From a virus, in IMG/VR virus record IMGVR_UViG_3300029922_000147, positions 1 through 40,701 of that record: a stretch of 40,701 nucleotides of DNA, one strand, 5' to 3'. Below, one piece after another: positions 1 to 6,111 of this stretch; the stretch's first letter is position 1; every line of letters starts with the position of its first letter. The translations under genes and the position numbers were made by a program. The notes under the pieces are model-generated. The model was not told where the DNA came from. It did not search any database and saw only the letters and a list, made by a program, of their open reading frames with translations.

Positions 1-1
1 A

Positions 2-361
2 CCTATAGCGTTGCGAGCGGTTGGCAACGTGGAGCTTTCAGTTAAGATTGAAAGTTTAGACGAAATAGTAAACTCGGAAACTTGGTCGGTGGCGAGCAAG
101 CTGGTAGAGTCCGCCGCCGAGTACGCCAAGTACCCCGCCGAGTCCGCCGCCTACGCCGCCGAGTCCGCCGCCGGGTGCGCCGAGTACCCCGCCGCCTACG
201 CCAAGTACGCCGCCAAGTACGCCGGGTGCGCCGCCGAGTCCGCCGCCTACGCCGCCAAGTACGCCGAGTCCGCCGCCTACGCCGCCCTTGCCGCCATCGC
301 TGTTCGTAAGGAGATCGCGGATTCTGCTATCGCACTCTACGACAAAATGCTATCACTCTGA
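2..361 (+). CDS. Ala-rich repeat protein, paralogue A (3' part; 5' part at 40461-40701)
   Basis: This reading frame is open from base 2 with no start codon and stops at 359-361. Its first 127 bases are identical to bases 695-821 of the intact neighbour at 378-1061, so it is the 3' part of a second copy. The 5' part lies at the other contig end. The C-terminal half is a low-complexity array of E/K-[S/Y/C]-A-A and Y-A-A units that looks helical, followed by a unique tail ending in MLSL. The W-x-C-A-x-W-A-x-R-x-x-L-P style segment before the array (seen in the neighbour) plus A-A-Y-A-A repeats recalls the Imm-5-like putative immunity family; that match is from memory and tentative. Its repeat order differs strongly from the neighbour although the upstream DNA is the same. 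Confidence 0.75.
   Translation, partial: PIALRAVGNVELSVKIESLDEIVNSETWSVASKLVESAAEYAKYPAESAAYAAESAAGCAEYPAAYAKYAAKYAGCAAESAAYAAKYAESAAYAALAAIAVRKEIADSAIALYDKMLSL
113..291 (+). repeat. In-frame GCC-rich repeat tract of paralogue A
   Basis: Imperfect tandem units built from GCC GCC plus GAG/AAG and TCC/TAC/TGC codons encode E-S-A-A, K-Y-A and similar units. Unit order is not shared with the tract at 799-1014, which suggests slippage or recombination. All three forward frames stay open here, which creates long spurious ORFs. Confidence 0.85.
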
Positions 362-377
362 AGGAGATGAATACCAG

Positions 378-1061
378 ATGAGAGCGATACCTGAAGGATT
401 CACGTTAAAGCTGTCGTCGCACGGATGTGGTGTATTTGGCGATGATCCTGGCGACTGCTGCTTACTAGAAACGTGCGCGTGGAGATGCGGCATTGAGTAC
501 AAAACCGACAAGCCGGCCTGCGTCGAAAGCGCAGTATTGCGGAGCATGGGCATCTTTTTGAACGACGAGTATGCCTTAACGCACGGACCGCAACTGTTAG
601 CGTTAGTCGATCCATTAATTGCCGCTGATGGATCTCTCGAAAAAGAAAAAATTCGCGCTTGGATGTGCGCTGATTGGGCGATACGAACTTGTTTACCTAT
701 AGCGTTGCGAGCGGTTGGCAACGTGGAGCTTTCAGTTAAGATTGAAAGTTTAGACGAAATAGTAAACTCGGAAACTTGGTCGGTGGCGAGCAAGCTGGTA
801 GAGTCCGCCGCCGAGTACGCCGAGTCCGCCGCCGAGTGCGCCAAGTCCGCCGCCGAGTGCGCCAAGTCCGCCGCCGAGTCCGCCGCCTACGCCGCCGAGT
901 CCGCCGCCTACGCCGCCGCCTACGCCGCCGAGTCCGCCGCCAAGTACGCCGCCGAGTCCGCCAAGTGCGCCGCCAAGTGCGCCGCCGAGTCCGCCGCCGA
1001 GTACGCCGCCAAAATCGCTGAATCTGGCATCAGCCTATTAGCACGGATGGCGGCATTATGA
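378..1061 (+). CDS. Ala-rich repeat protein, paralogue B (Imm-5-like?)
   Basis: This is a 227-residue protein. The start at 378 is chosen because AAGGAG lies just upstream and because the paralogue at 40461 starts at the same residue; a longer frame opens at 288 but has no support. Residues 1-140 form a Cys-rich globular domain with C-C-L-L-E-T-C and W-M-C-A-D-W-A segments. Residues about 141-215 are tandem E-S-A-A/E-Y-A/K-C-A-A units. The layout, a small globular domain followed by A-A-Y-A-A repeats, resembles Imm-5-like putative immunity proteins, but no function is established by sequence alone. It lies between a KTSC gene and the RusA-like gene and overlaps the latter by ATGA, so it belongs to the recombination operon. 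It is the complete copy of a tandem duplication. Confidence 0.85.
   Translation: MRAIPEGFTLKLSSHGCGVFGDDPGDCCLLETCAWRCGIEYKTDKPACVESAVLRSMGIFLNDEYALTHGPQLLALVDPLIAADGSLEKEKIRAWMCADWAIRTCLPIALRAVGNVELSVKIESLDEIVNSETWSVASKLVESAAEYAESAAECAKSAAECAKSAAESAAYAAESAAYAAAYAAESAAKYAAESAKCAAKCAAESAAEYAAKIAESGISLLARMAAL
799..1014 (+). repeat. In-frame GCC-rich repeat tract of paralogue B
   Basis: The tract is composed of the same codon units as 113-291 (GCCGCC with GAGTCC, GAGTAC, AAGTGC, TACGCC) but in a different order and number. The divergence between the tracts contrasts with near identity of the flanking unique DNA. Confidence 0.85.
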
Positions 1062-1489
1062 TCCGCGTGACCGGCCCACTGCCACCGCGTGCGTTAGGTG
1101 GCAACGCGCCTTCCCGAAACAAGTTTCAACAGATCTTAATCGGGGAGGCGCGAGCCGCATACCTGTGGGAATGGCATTCCAAGTTAAAAGGGTGTCCAGC
1201 CTTCATAACTATCAAATTGACGGTTGATTACTACTATGGGCGCGATAGGCTGAGGAGCAATCGCAATGAGTATGCGCCGCTTGACACGGACGGCGCGTTA
1301 AGATCGGTCAAGGTGGCAATCGATGCCCTTGTTTCAGCAAGAGTTCTGAGCAACGACACTTACAAACAAATACCTGAAATCACAGTTCGGCTGCATAGGG
1401 GTGATGCGGCAGGAAAACGGTTTGAGGTAGTTTTCACAATCGAGGAGTTAACGGATGTACACCCCGAAGACAGCGATGGAGAAAGATAA
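1058..1489 (+). CDS. RusA-like Holliday junction resolvase
   Basis: This 143-residue protein has the RusA-family signature: an acidic stretch D76-x-D78 followed by S-x-K-x-x-x-D89-A-L and then V-L-S-N-D100. In RusA enzymes the equivalent aspartates bind the metal that cuts four-way junctions. The length fits the family (about 120-145). The substrate would be recombination or replication intermediates, fitting the Bet annealase encoded 200 bases downstream and the Gam-like gene upstream. The start ATG overlaps the stop of the preceding gene (ATGA), implying translational coupling. The C-terminal 12 residues overlap the next gene. Confidence 0.8.
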   Translation: MIRVTGPLPPRALGGNAPSRNKFQQILIGEARAAYLWEWHSKLKGCPAFITIKLTVDYYYGRDRLRSNRNEYAPLDTDGALRSVKVAIDALVSARVLSNDTYKQIPEITVRLHRGDAAGKRFEVVFTIEELTDVHPEDSDGER

Positions 1490-1679
1490 TCAACGCAAGT
1501 TAAGAATGTGCGGAAATAAACGGCGGTTTGGCACACGCGCAACTGCCGAGTCAGTGATACGGAGCTTGCAGGCCGAGGGGCTTCTGGAACCTCTCGGCCC
1601 AGGACTCGAATATCAAGTATACGAGTGTGAGTACTGTACATGGATCCACTTCGGACGCCATACCAAGGAGATTCAATGA
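1455..1679 (+). CDS. Small zinc-ribbon-like protein
   Basis: This 74-residue protein has one cysteine near residue 19 (R-M-C-G-N-K-R-R-F) and a C-terminal Y-E-C-E-Y-C-x-x-I-H pattern. Phage genomes often carry small proteins of the form C-x-x-K-R-x-F ... Y-x-C-x-x-C-x-x-W-H with unknown role, presumably zinc binding. The start at 1455 follows GAGGAG at good spacing and overlaps the end of the resolvase gene by 35 bases. The stop overlaps the Bet start as ATGA. It is probably part of the recombination module. Confidence 0.7.
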   Translation: MYTPKTAMEKDNQRKLRMCGNKRRFGTRATAESVIRSLQAEGLLEPLGPGLEYQVYECEYCTWIHFGRHTKEIQ

Positions 1680-2743
1680 CCGAAGATTTAGTACAAGTTA
1701 AAGAGCAGTCGGCGCATATCACTTTCACGCCGACACAGGTAGACCTGATTAAAACTCAGTTCTGCCAGGGAGCTTCCGACGATGAGTTAAAGCTCTTCAT
1801 GGCCGTTTGTGAGCGGCGGCAGCTTGATCCGTTCGCAAAGCAGATCTACGGAATTATGCGCTGGAACAAGGCTGCGAAAAAGAAAACCCTGACAATCCAA
1901 ACCAGCATAGACGGGTTCAGGCTCATCGCTCAACGATCTAACCAGTACCAAGGGCAGGATGGCCCTGCGTGGTGCGGTCCAGACGGTAAGTGGGTGGAAG
2001 TATGGCTACGCAAAGAACCGCCGCGTGCGGCCCGCGTAGGCGTTATGCGGCAAGGTTTCTTCCAGCCGTTATACCGCGTAGCGCACTGGAATGAATACGC
2101 GCAAACAAACGCGGAAGGCCAATTAACAGGCCAGTGGGCAACAATGCCGTCGCTGATGCTTGGTAAGGTCGCGGAAGCACTTGCGCTGAGGGCCGCATTC
2201 CCCGAAGAACTGTCAGGTATCTACACCAACGATGAAATGGATCAGGCCTGGAAGCCTGTCAACGTGGAAGTTAAGGATGTTTCACAGGGCGAAGAAGAGA
2301 GCGGAGAGTACGAACAACAGCTCGAAAGGCTGCTATCGCTCTACGTGGCACGTATCAAGGAACTAAATGGGCAGCGATCGGCGGCAGGTAAAGCTCCAAT
2401 TAGCTTCGACGCGGCAACCGTTGCTCAAATATTCGGCATTCCTGAACCGGAGGCCGATAAGAAGTACTTCAGCCACCCCGAGGGCAAGAAGCCGATATTC
2501 CAGCCGAAGTCTAACTTCGTGAAAACGATCGAGGAAGCCCTGATACTTTGGTATCCACTGCTCGAACGTGGCGATTGCATGAAAATTGAGGATCATGCGG
2601 CAGTAATATCGATCTACGGCGCACGTTACGAGAGCCTGCTGATAGGCGACACGGAAAGCCTGATCCATCCTGTTGCTGAAGTTAAAGATCCGAAACCGGC
2701 AGGTGAGCCTGCGGAAGAACTTGACCCATTTGCCGACGAATAG
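1676..2743 (+). CDS. bet: Bet/RecT-family single-strand annealing protein
   Basis: This 355-residue protein matches phage recombination protein Bet. The N-terminal half carries the family pattern D-D-E-L-K-L-F-x-x-V-C-x-R, L-D-P-F-A-K-Q-I-Y, then T-I-Q-T-S-I-D-G-F-R-L-I-A and, near residue 170, K-V-A-E-A-L-A-L-R-A-A-F-P. The protein coats single-stranded DNA and anneals complementary strands. The start at 1676 is preferred over an upstream in-frame start at 1640 because AAGGAG sits 7 bases before it and the ATG overlaps the previous stop. The C-terminal 140 residues are less conserved and end in an acidic D-P-F-A-D-E tail, which in annealases can contact SSB (known of the class, inferred here). 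No paired exonuclease is visible nearby. Confidence 0.9.
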   Translation: MTEDLVQVKEQSAHITFTPTQVDLIKTQFCQGASDDELKLFMAVCERRQLDPFAKQIYGIMRWNKAAKKKTLTIQTSIDGFRLIAQRSNQYQGQDGPAWCGPDGKWVEVWLRKEPPRAARVGVMRQGFFQPLYRVAHWNEYAQTNAEGQLTGQWATMPSLMLGKVAEALALRAAFPEELSGIYTNDEMDQAWKPVNVEVKDVSQGEEESGEYEQQLERLLSLYVARIKELNGQRSAAGKAPISFDAATVAQIFGIPEPEADKKYFSHPEGKKPIFQPKSNFVKTIEEALILWYPLLERGDCMKIEDHAAVISIYGARYESLLIGDTESLIHPVAEVKDPKPAGEPAEELDPFADE

Positions 2744-2759
2744 AGAGGAGGTTGAAACT

Positions 2760-3242
2760 ATGAATGAGTACGCCGTGAACTTTTGGAAATCTATGGAACT
2801 TCAGTACGGCGCTCAAATAGCTACCGAAGTTAGGCATCGTGCCGAGGCCGGGTTAAAATCCGGCCAGATACATGAACTCGGATACTGGAAATGGGCCGAG
2901 AAGGTTTGCCAGGGCGAATACGAAAGGGCCGGACGTGTACAGGACATGCTGCTTCCGGCCTCCGAGATCCCGAGCAGGGAAAGTGTTGCTCAGATGTGGG
3001 CGAAGCGTGAGGCTGAGGCCGCAAGTGCGGACGAAGTTCTTGATGTGGTACGCCGGGCACGTGTCGAGTTAAAACGCAAGGCGCAACTTGCCGAGGAAGA
3101 ACGCATAAGACGCGAGGAGGAGTACCGCGCGGCCCATCCTCCGAGGAAACATAATGCCACCAATCTCGTTCCTGATAGTTCGGGCTGCGATCAGAGCGGC
3201 GAATCTGAAGTTAGAGGAAGGAGCTTGGCTATCAGAGTATGA
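2760..3242 (+). CDS. Hypothetical protein, charged C-terminal helix
   Basis: This 160-residue protein is of unrecognised family. A GGAGG site lies about ten bases upstream of the chosen ATG. The middle (about 85-125) is a charged Arg/Glu-rich segment predicted helical (R-R-A-R-V-E-L-K-R-K, E-E-E-R-I-R-R-E-E-E). The N-terminal half includes W-K-W-A-E-K. It lies directly after Bet in the same operon and its last 89 bases overlap the next gene in another frame, so the C-terminal 30 residues are an overlap region and may be poorly constrained. Confidence 0.6.
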   Translation: MNEYAVNFWKSMELQYGAQIATEVRHRAEAGLKSGQIHELGYWKWAEKVCQGEYERAGRVQDMLLPASEIPSRESVAQMWAKREAEAASADEVLDVVRRARVELKRKAQLAEEERIRREEEYRAAHPPRKHNATNLVPDSSGCDQSGESEVRGRSLAIRV

Positions 3243-3699
3243 CGCGCTGGCATTGGTGTGGCAGGCTACTGGAATCCCGACAGGTTATATCGGGGTTCCA
3301 GTAGCAGGCGATGAACCTTCAATCGCTACGGAGGGATGGCCGAACACGGATAAGTTCATGACCATCCACATCACGACTGTATTCGCGCATGGTAGTTTTT
3401 GGATGCTCAGGTATCGATCGGCAATGGAAACTATAGCCGCAAGGCTCGAACCATCGCTAAGAGGCCGTGTCGAAAATTGTATGAGCACACCGGACGCCAC
3501 ACTTAAACCGAGAGTCGCGCTGCAAGATCCAGCGGCGGAACACAGAGCGCGTAAGGCAGAAATGGAGGCGGACGCAAAACAGAGCCGCGAACAAATAACC
3601 AAGTTGAACCAGGCGGTCAAATCGGTCGCCAAGTTAGAACCTAAGTTAGATATTGAGACACAACAGCCCGACCACTTGAGGGCGTTCTTTGGAGGATGA
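3154..3699 (+). CDS. Hypothetical protein
   Basis: This 181-residue protein is not recognised. The start is supported by GAGG nine bases upstream. The first 110 residues look globular; the last 70 are charged and helical (A-E-H-R-A-R-K-A-E-M-E-A-D-A-K), plausibly coiled coil. The 5' end overlaps the preceding gene. Position suggests an accessory role in the recombination/early operon, but nothing in the sequence defines it. Confidence 0.6.
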   Translation: MPPISFLIVRAAIRAANLKLEEGAWLSEYDALALVWQATGIPTGYIGVPVAGDEPSIATEGWPNTDKFMTIHITTVFAHGSFWMLRYRSAMETIAARLEPSLRGRVENCMSTPDATLKPRVALQDPAAEHRARKAEMEADAKQSREQITKLNQAVKSVAKLEPKLDIETQQPDHLRAFFGG

Positions 3700-3744
3700 G
3701 ATGAGCGTTGCGATTACCTATTGAGAAGGAGCGGAGGATAAATA

Positions 3745-4080
3745 ATGACATGGCTTGATTGGTTGCTCGCTTGCATATTCAGTTTCTTGGTGGCGGAGAC
3801 TATGCGCCGCAATTTCATCAAGATGCTGGAGATCCGCAGGCAGATCGAACGTGATCGGCGCAGGGAGAACTTGGAGTATAACCTGCAACAGTTGCGTGAC
3901 AGAGAGGTAAGCAGTCTGCACAGAGAGGTAAGCAGTCAGCCCGTACTCCTTAACTTGCGGGGAACTCCTGAAGAAACGGAGTACGCGATAGACTGGCACA
4001 TCAGGCGAGTTAAGGTGCTGGCCCATATGGAGCAGTCCGGAAATCAACATCGCGTTCTTGATTGTGAGGAGATAGAATAA
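3745..4080 (+). CDS. Small membrane-anchored protein with internal repeat
   Basis: This 111-residue protein has an N-terminal hydrophobic segment (residues 2-18, W-L-D-W-L-L-A-C-I-F-S-F-L-V) followed by a basic, helical region, which suggests an inner-membrane anchor with a cytoplasmic tail. GGAGG precedes the ATG. A 17-base sequence occurs twice (3900-3916 and 3921-3937, period 21) and encodes two R-E-V-S-S units, a recent in-frame duplication. It precedes a second tiny membrane protein at the end of the operon. Confidence 0.65.
   Translation: MTWLDWLLACIFSFLVAETMRRNFIKMLEIRRQIERDRRRENLEYNLQQLRDREVSSLHREVSSQPVLLNLRGTPEETEYAIDWHIRRVKVLAHMEQSGNQHRVLDCEEIE
3900..3937 (+). repeat. 21-base-period tandem duplication
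   Basis: CAGAGAGGTAAGCAGTC occurs at 3900-3916 and 3921-3937. It lies in frame within the membrane protein gene and adds seven residues. Confidence 0.9.
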
Positions 4081-4211
4081 TGAACCAATCCGATTATGAT
4101 ACGAATGCAACTTTAGCGGCCACCGGTTGCATTGGGTGCGTATCGTTCTTGTGGTGGCCTACCATCATTGTGCTAACTTGCTGGTGCATCAAACACTTCA
4201 TACTGAAGTAA
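4080..4211 (+). CDS. 43-residue single-pass membrane protein
   Basis: This short ORF starts at the last base of the previous stop (TAATG overlap) and has GAGGAG 10-15 bases upstream. After a polar N-terminus (M-N-Q-S-D-Y-D), residues about 16-37 are hydrophobic with Trp-Trp and three Cys (G-C-I-G-C-V-S-F-L-W-W-P-T-I-I-V-L), consistent with one membrane span, then K-H-F-I-L-K. Last gene of the rightward operon before the hairpins at 4219-4326. Function unknown; superinfection exclusion or lysis accessory roles are possible but unsupported. Confidence 0.65.
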   Translation: MNQSDYDTNATLAATGCIGCVSFLWWPTIIVLTCWCIKHFILK

Positions 4212-4218
4212 TCGGAAC

Positions 4219-4271
4219 TTAATCGCCTCCTGACTTGTCTATACAATAGTACAGAGCCAGGAGGCGATTAA
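4219..4271. repeat. 14-bp perfect inverted repeat between convergent operons
   Basis: TTAATCGCCTCCTG (4219-4232) is an exact reverse complement of 4258-4271, with a 25-base spacer. It directly follows the last rightward gene. There is no U-tract after it, so it may be a 3' stabilising hairpin or protein site rather than a classical terminator; it precedes a better terminator at 4299. Confidence 0.8.
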
Positions 4272-4298
4272 AGTCGATAAGAAAGCCACCTCGTACTA

Positions 4299-4334
4299 GG
4301 CCCCAGGAATGGCTCTTCCTGGGGCCACAGTTTT
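4299..4334. terminator. Terminator hairpin between convergent operons
   Basis: GGCCCCAGGAA (4299-4309) pairs perfectly with 4316-4326 around a six-base loop and is followed on the + strand by ACAGTTTT. It lies between the end of the rightward operon (4211) and the end of the leftward operon (4333), so it can act in both directions. Confidence 0.8.
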
Positions 4335-4776
4335 ACTCAGCCTTGTACGATGGCAGCACGTAGCAGGCGCATACGTTCATCAATATCGGATCGTCCCACG
4401 GTCTTGAACAAACCCCTTCGCTTCCGCAACATTCCCGCGTGGAACCTTGGCGACATAGCCATACATGACCGGGCACACCGCCGGACGGGGCTATAAACGC
4501 AATGTAGAGGCCCGTTCCTTCGGCAACGTCCGCATAAGGGCATTGTTGGAGGTTCGCAGCGGCCCACGCATGGATTCCTACAGACCCGTCAGGGGTGATA
4601 AGCCCTTGTGACGTTGACTTCGCCAGGATGTACCGCACGAACCCTGAGCAGTCCAGTTCGTGAATTTCTGACGTGTCGCAGTCTAACGTCGGGGCCTTCG
4701 CGCCCATCGAATATTCGACACGCCCTTCCAGCCTGTCGAATACCGTCTGTAGCGTATCTAGGTCTACCTCAACCAT
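4333..4776 (-). CDS. NlpC/P60-like endolysin
   Basis: This 147-residue protein is probably the peptidoglycan hydrolase of the lysis cassette. It has the NlpC/P60 nucleophile motif L-D-C43-S-G-F-V-R-Y and, 60 residues later, G-H104-V-W-L, the expected catalytic histidine; the third polar residue is not certain. The family cleaves peptide bonds in cell-wall stem peptides. Six further cysteines in the last 45 residues are unusual. The ATG at 4776 is preferred over the adjacent GTG (4779) because GGAGG is eight bases away. Last gene of the leftward operon, downstream of the holin-like genes, and no signal peptide is visible, consistent with holin-dependent release. Confidence 0.75.
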   Translation of the reverse strand: MVEVDLDTLQTVFDRLEGRVEYSMGAKAPTLDCDTSEIHELDCSGFVRYILAKSTSQGLITPDGSVGIHAWAAANLQQCPYADVAEGTGLYIAFIAPSGGVPGHVWLCRQGSTRECCGSEGVCSRPWDDPILMNVCACYVLPSYKAE

Positions 4777-4831
4777 CACTAAACCCTCCGCGCCATGCGA
4801 TTCCTGAACCTGTGCAGGATATTCTCATACT

Positions 4832-4857
4832 CCGCTTCGACCATAGATTCGAAGCGG
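4832..4857 (-). repeat. 9-bp hairpin between lysis genes
   Basis: CCGCTTCGA (4832-4840) pairs perfectly with 4849-4857 around an eight-base loop. It begins at the stop of the upstream gene and ends about 55 bases before the endolysin start. No U-tract follows, so attenuation or RNA processing is more likely than termination. Confidence 0.65.
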
Positions 4858-4858
4858 T

Positions 4859-5221
4859 CTACAAGTTTGGGTTGGCTGACCCCGGCGTATCGCTCGAAGG
4901 CGTTGCCACATTCTCGATTGAAGTAGCCTGTGACGAAACAGGAGGTGGTGCGTTAATAACCGCCGAGGCCGGAGCGGTGTTTGTAGTTGTTGCGCCTGTG
5001 ACGTGCAGTAATGCCGCCGTGAGGATACTTAATCCAGCTGCGCCGGTAGCGTCAAGAAGGGCCTGTGACGTGCCAGCCGGAACCTGAAGCGCGGCGTCAA
5101 CCGACGGAGCCTTTGCAGCCGGAATCTTGAGAGCGCGGTTAAATAGCCAGTTCTCTGCCGGACCAAGCAGATCGGTGAGTAGCGGGCCAAGTAGATCACT
5201 GAAGTTAAAGAATGCAGCCAT
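4859..5221 (-). CDS. Hypothetical lysis-cassette protein, possible membrane segment
   Basis: This 120-residue protein has AAGGAGG just upstream of its ATG. Residues 1-30 (A-F-F-N-F-S-D-L-L-G-P-L-L) are amphipathic or hydrophobic, and residues about 54-75 (L-L-D-A-T-G-A-A-G-L-S-I-L-T-A-A-L-L) could span a membrane. The last 40 residues are Pro/Ser/Thr-rich. Its position between the coiled-coil holin-like gene and the endolysin suggests a holin, antiholin or accessory lysis role, by context only. Confidence 0.6.
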   Translation of the reverse strand: MAAFFNFSDLLGPLLTDLLGPAENWLFNRALKIPAAKAPSVDAALQVPAGTSQALLDATGAAGLSILTAALLHVTGATTTNTAPASAVINAPPPVSSQATSIENVATPSSDTPGSANPNL

Positions 5222-5233
5222 TTCAAATCCTCC

Positions 5234-5587
5234 TTAGTTTTTCCAACTCATATGACTCAAAATCCATGCGATGAAGACGGATAATGATGCCAATGATGCA
5301 AGCGTGAGGTTGCGAGACTGTTTCGCGGAAGCGGCCTCGGTCTCTAACTTGGTGACACGCGTCGTAACGTCGTTCACGCTTGTTTCAACGTGCAACAACT
5401 TTGCCGTGTATTCGGCCTCTCTATCCTTCATGGACAGTAGGCGCTCCATTATAGTAGCGATATTTGTTGACATCTTTCGGGACTCTTCCTTGATTTCCCG
5501 CATATCAGCTCGCATCTCCTGAAGGGAGTCTGAGTTCATAAACTCGACCTGTCCTATCGGTTGTGGTGTGTTTGGCATCTCGGTCAA
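5234..5587 (-). CDS. XhlA-like holin/lysis protein (coiled coil plus C-terminal membrane segment)
   Basis: This 117-residue protein has a long heptad-like coiled coil (residues about 20-90, M-R-E-I-K-E-E-S ... V-T-K-L-E-T-E-A) followed by one hydrophobic segment (about 95-113, L-A-S-L-A-S-L-S-V-F-I-A-W-I-L) at the extreme C-terminus. That architecture is typical of hemolysin XhlA-like phage lysis proteins, which act with a holin at the cytoplasmic membrane. The TTG start at 5587 is favoured by AAGGA seven bases upstream; an ATG at 5578 is the alternative. Neighbours are tail genes upstream and lysis genes downstream. Confidence 0.7.
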   Translation of the reverse strand: MTEMPNTPQPIGQVEFMNSDSLQEMRADMREIKEESRKMSTNIATIMERLLSMKDREAEYTAKLLHVETSVNDVTTRVTKLETEAASAKQSRNLTLASLASLSVFIAWILSHMSWKN

Positions 5588-5598
5588 ATTCCCATCCT

Positions 5599-6111
5599 TT
5601 ACGGTACTGAGATCTTGATATCTGATCCGAGTACCGTGACTGTACAGCCTCCTGCGCTGATTATGGTAGGTGTACCGCTCAGTCCGTTGATGGTGTTTAC
5701 TCCGGTGATTGCCCCAGTTGAACCATTAAAAGATGACACACCTGCGTGTGTATGATCGTCACGAGATGGAATTATTGAAGACCCATGCGCCCCGGTAGCC
5801 GCAATAGCTCCTGGCGTGGCCGTTGATAACGGAACTGTCAAAGTTAAAGTTGTTGGAGTGGCGCCCGATTGAGTGCCTACTAGCATCCCCGCCGGAGCTA
5901 TGGTTAAGTCGCCAGTCTCGGCAGCCCCTCCTACGTTAAGAGAGCTGACGCCAGCGACAAAGGTCTGCGTTGAGGTTGACGCCTGGGCCGCAGTCGTTGT
6001 TCCAGCAGAGGTCGCCTGAGTCGCTTTTTCCAATACCGATAGACGCTTGTTGATGTCATCAAGCTCTTTATCATGCAGCGGGTCGCCGGTTGTTTGCAAC
6101 CACTTAGGCAT
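5599..6111 (-). CDS. Tail fibre/appendage-like structural protein
   Basis: This 170-residue protein starts with a short coiled coil (H-D-K-E-L-D-D-I-N-K-R-L-S-V-L-E-K) and continues in Gly/Thr/Ser/Ala-rich beta-type sequence with S-R-D-D-H-T-H-A-G-V-S-S-F-N-G, a segment common in trimeric phage fibre C-terminal domains. It probably forms a trimeric appendage. The start overlaps the nozzle stop (CATTTA arrangement). It is the last structural gene before lysis. Confidence 0.65.
   Translation of the reverse strand: MPKWLQTTGDPLHDKELDDINKRLSVLEKATQATSAGTTTAAQASTSTQTFVAGVSSLNVGGAAETGDLTIAPAGMLVGTQSGATPTTLTLTVPLSTATPGAIAATGAHGSSIIPSRDDHTHAGVSSFNGSTGAITGVNTINGLSGTPTIISAGGCTVTVLGSDIKISVP

Noticed and set aside
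82-309. Arg-rich ORF in the first repeat tract (and its equivalent at 776-1021)
   Set aside because: It is a frame shadow of the GCC-rich repeat; the other frame matches the paralogous protein and has the ribosome site.
353-865. Long reverse-strand ORF opposite paralogue B
   Set aside because: It mirrors the repeat codons of the forward gene, and the strand is opposite to the whole operon.
3701-3724. Seven-codon ORF after the gene at 3154-3699
   Set aside because: Too short to support; it may simply be the leader of the next gene.
4779-4844. 21-residue leftward ORF between lysis genes
   Set aside because: No ribosome site is visible and the ATG sits in the loop of the 4832-4857 hairpin, so translation is doubtful.
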